This document shows positions 62,406-64,000 of a stretch of 64,000 nucleotides of DNA, in pieces. The notes under the pieces are model-generated. The model did no database searches, had not been told where the DNA came from, and saw nothing but the letters and a program-made list of their open reading frames with translations. Source of the stretch: Novosphingobium sp. JCM 18896 (GTDB lineage Bacteria > Pseudomonadota > Alphaproteobacteria > Sphingomonadales > Sphingomonadaceae); assembly GCF_025938095.1 (NCBI RefSeq), contig NZ_JAPCZF010000003.1, positions 620,001 through 684,000 on the forward strand. Reading direction: 5' to 3'. Position 1 is the stretch's first letter, and each line of letters starts with the position of its first letter. Made by a program: the position numbers and the translations under genes.

Positions 62406-63638
62406 TTGAGCTATCTGGGCGAACTGCGCCGGAACGTCCGGCCGCTGGTGGCGGCGAGCCTGGGCGTGGGAACCAGCCTGCCCTTGTTCGCCTATACCAA
62501 TTCGATCTTCGCGCCGCACCTGATCAAGGCCTTCGGCTGGAGCCGGGCCGAGTTCGCGCTGATCGGGCTGACCATGCTGATCATGCTGCCGTTCCTGCCG
62601 ATCATCGGCCGCTGGACCGACCGCTTCGGCGTGCGCCGCGTGGCGCTGATCGGCTCGCTGCTGATCATGCCGGGCTTCATTGGCTACAGCCTGATGGGCG
62701 GCAATCTCTATGTCTACTTCGCGCTGTTCACCTTCGTGCTGATCATCGGTTCGATGACCGGCACCCTGGTCTACACACGCGTCGTCGCGGAGAGTTTTAC
62801 GCAGGCGCGCGGCTTGGCTCTGACGATCGTCAACTGTGCGCCCGCCGCCTTCGCGGCGCCGCTGCTGCCGCTGCTCAACATGCTGATCGAGGACATCGGC
62901 TGGCGGATGTCTTACGTCCTGCTCGGCGCACTGTGCTGCATCTGTGGGCTGATTGCTGTGGCGCTGGTGCCCAAGACCTCGGGGCAAATCGTCGATCCCA
63001 ATGCCTCGTCCGAAACGGTCGCATCACCGGTCGAAGCGACCACGCGCGACGACTATCGCATCATCCTCGCGGCGCCGCTGTTCTGGTTGATCCTGATCGC
63101 GACCTTCCTCTGCCTGCTGCAGACGCAACTGCATTCCTCGCAAATGAATCTCATGCTGATCGACCAGGGGCTCACGACGCAGACCGCGGCGAACGTCGCC
63201 TCGATCTACGTGCTGGGCACGCTCATCGGTCGCGTCGCCTGCGGTCTGGCGCTCGACCGCTTTTCGACGCCGCTGGTGACGTTCTTCTCGATGATCATCC
63301 CGGCTGTCGGTTTCGCCATACTCGGCACCTCGTTCGATGCCTTCACGGTCATAGCCGTCGCCATGTTCCTGGTCGGGCTCTCGGTCGGTGCCGAGACCGA
63401 CATCATGCCCTTCATCGTCGCGCGCTATTTCAAGATGCGAATCTACAACACGACGCTCGGCCTGCACATGATCGCCGCGTTCCTCGCCTCGGCCGCCGGC
63501 GCGCTCGGCGTCAGCTATACGCTGGCGCGATATGACAGCTTCGAACCGTTCCTCTTCGTCATCGCCGGGTCTATCGTCGTCGGCAGCACCTTGTTCCTGT
63601 TGATGCCGAAGGCTCGCGACTATCCCAAAATCGGTTGA
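62406..63638 (+). CDS. MFS transporter (second of tandem pair)
   Basis: A 410-residue major facilitator, paralogue of the preceding gene, with 12 hydrophobic segments, the loop IIGRWTDRFGVRRVALI and CGLALDRFSTPLV. The start is TTG at 62406 giving SYLGELRRNVRPLVAASLGV, against SYLGELRDNAKPLLAASLGC in the first; GGGAGAGCCGC precedes both. The longer open frame from 61056 is an out-of-frame read through the first copy. Substrate unknown; it may differ from its paralogue. The phosphatase gene follows by 18 bases. Confidence 0.89.
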   Translation: MSYLGELRRNVRPLVAASLGVGTSLPLFAYTNSIFAPHLIKAFGWSRAEFALIGLTMLIMLPFLPIIGRWTDRFGVRRVALIGSLLIMPGFIGYSLMGGNLYVYFALFTFVLIIGSMTGTLVYTRVVAESFTQARGLALTIVNCAPAAFAAPLLPLLNMLIEDIGWRMSYVLLGALCCICGLIAVALVPKTSGQIVDPNASSETVASPVEATTRDDYRIILAAPLFWLILIATFLCLLQTQLHSSQMNLMLIDQGLTTQTAANVASIYVLGTLIGRVACGLALDRFSTPLVTFFSMIIPAVGFAILGTSFDAFTVIAVAMFLVGLSVGAETDIMPFIVARYFKMRIYNTTLGLHMIAAFLASAAGALGVSYTLARYDSFEPFLFVIAGSIVVGSTLFLLMPKARDYPKIG

Positions 63639-63656
63639 ATCCCAAAGGACCTACCC

Positions 63657-64000
63657 ATGCTGCGTACTGCTCTCGCTCTCTCGCTCCTCGCGCTGACCGC
63701 TCCGGCCTTTGCCGAGACCGCGGCCCCCGTCGCTGCGCATGCGCACGATCATGCCCAGGCGTCGGCGGCCACCACTTACGACAGCCGCTTCGTCTTCCTC
63801 GAGGGGACGCGCAATTTCCGCGATCTCGGCGGAATGCACACCGCCGACGGCAAGACCGTGAAGAGCGGCCTGTTCTTCCGCTCGGGACCGCTGGGCAGCC
63901 TCAGCGACAAGGGCAAGGCGGATTTCGCCAAGCTCCATGTCGCGCGCATCGTCGACCTGCGCACGACGATGGAGCGCAAGAGCGACACCTATAGCCAGCA
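63657..64000 (+). CDS. Exported tyrosine-protein phosphatase (3' end outside window)
   Basis: The first 114 codons of a secreted phosphatase of the Y_phosphatase3 type. A signal peptide (TALALSLLALTAPAFAE) is followed by a His/Asp-containing spacer (HAHDHAQ) and the diagnostic GTRNFRDLGGMHTADGKTVK, FRSG and VARIVDLRTTMER. The catalytic Cys-x5-Arg loop lies beyond the right edge, so activity cannot be judged. AAAGGA precedes the ATG at 63657-63659. It follows the second MFS gene by 18 bases. Confidence 0.85.
   Translation, partial: MLRTALALSLLALTAPAFAETAAPVAAHAHDHAQASAATTYDSRFVFLEGTRNFRDLGGMHTADGKTVKSGLFFRSGPLGSLSDKGKADFAKLHVARIVDLRTTMERKSDTYSQ

Overview
The window is 64 kb of GC-rich chromosomal DNA from an alphaproteobacterium, most likely a sphingomonad (Novosphingobium, Sphingobium or Sphingomonas). 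That assignment is inferred from gene content: a FYDLN-type acidic zinc-ribbon protein, an ECF sigma/NrsF pair with a SigF-type promoter, S16 and L9 with long tails, TonB-dependent uptake, many small catabolic enzymes (SnoaL, VOC, sulfotransferase, FAS1-like dehydratase) and short extragenic palindromes around CTTCGACAAGCTCAG. I see no phage, insertion sequence, integrase or CRISPR array. Coding density is high and genes abut or overlap by 1-11 bases at many joints.

Region 1 (1-12.2 kb) is housekeeping. rpsA runs off the left edge. A membrane adenylate cyclase and a soluble histidine kinase lie tail to tail between rpsA and the aroA-(small membrane protein)-cmk operon. A tRNA-Ala gene with a strong hairpin behind it follows, then the ffh-rpsP-rimM-trmD-rplS translation/secretion cluster and asd.

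Region 2 (12.3-32.5 kb) is accessory. It holds envelope proteins, a GFA enzyme plus alpha/beta hydrolase, an exported ACE-like M2 peptidase, and a LuxE-like/LuxC-like carboxylate-activation and reduction pair co-directional with a LysR regulator and an SDR, divergent from a TonB receptor. Then come a thiamine-diphosphate enzyme, an HNH protein, the ECF sigma/NrsF stress module, and a periplasmic molybdenum hydroxylase (2Fe-2S subunit, Mo subunit, c-type cytochrome) with a divergent LysR regulator.

Region 3 (32.5-47.6 kb) is a run of minus-strand small-molecule enzymes (ABM-fold protein, VOC protein, aldo/keto reductase, DUF1214-like protein, sulfotransferase, SnoaL-like protein, AMP nucleosidase). 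After it are the rpsF-rpsR-rplI ribosomal operon, a Crp/Fnr regulator, DUF808 and a small membrane protein, a tandem pair of esterases (one exported, one cytosolic) controlled by a divergent TetR gene, and a Mur ligase.

Region 4 (47.6-56 kb) returns to core functions: an LD-carboxypeptidase divergent from the Mur ligase (a plausible peptidoglycan-recycling pair), fabD-fabG, dnaN, a low-complexity secreted protein, a ferredoxin-NADP reductase-like flavoprotein and a PAS-GGDEF-EAL-PilZ cyclic-di-GMP protein.

Region 5 (56-64 kb) is again catabolic: an ABM-fold protein, a group III truncated haemoglobin, a class II aldolase, a FAS1-like dehydratase, a SnoaL-like protein, a PPOX-family flavoprotein, an enoyl-CoA hydratase, two tandemly duplicated MFS transporters and a secreted tyrosine phosphatase cut by the right edge. 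The best candidates for something not yet described are the LuxE/LuxC-like cassette without luciferase, the sulfotransferase/DUF1214/SnoaL run, and the exported/cytosolic esterase pair with its palindromic operator.
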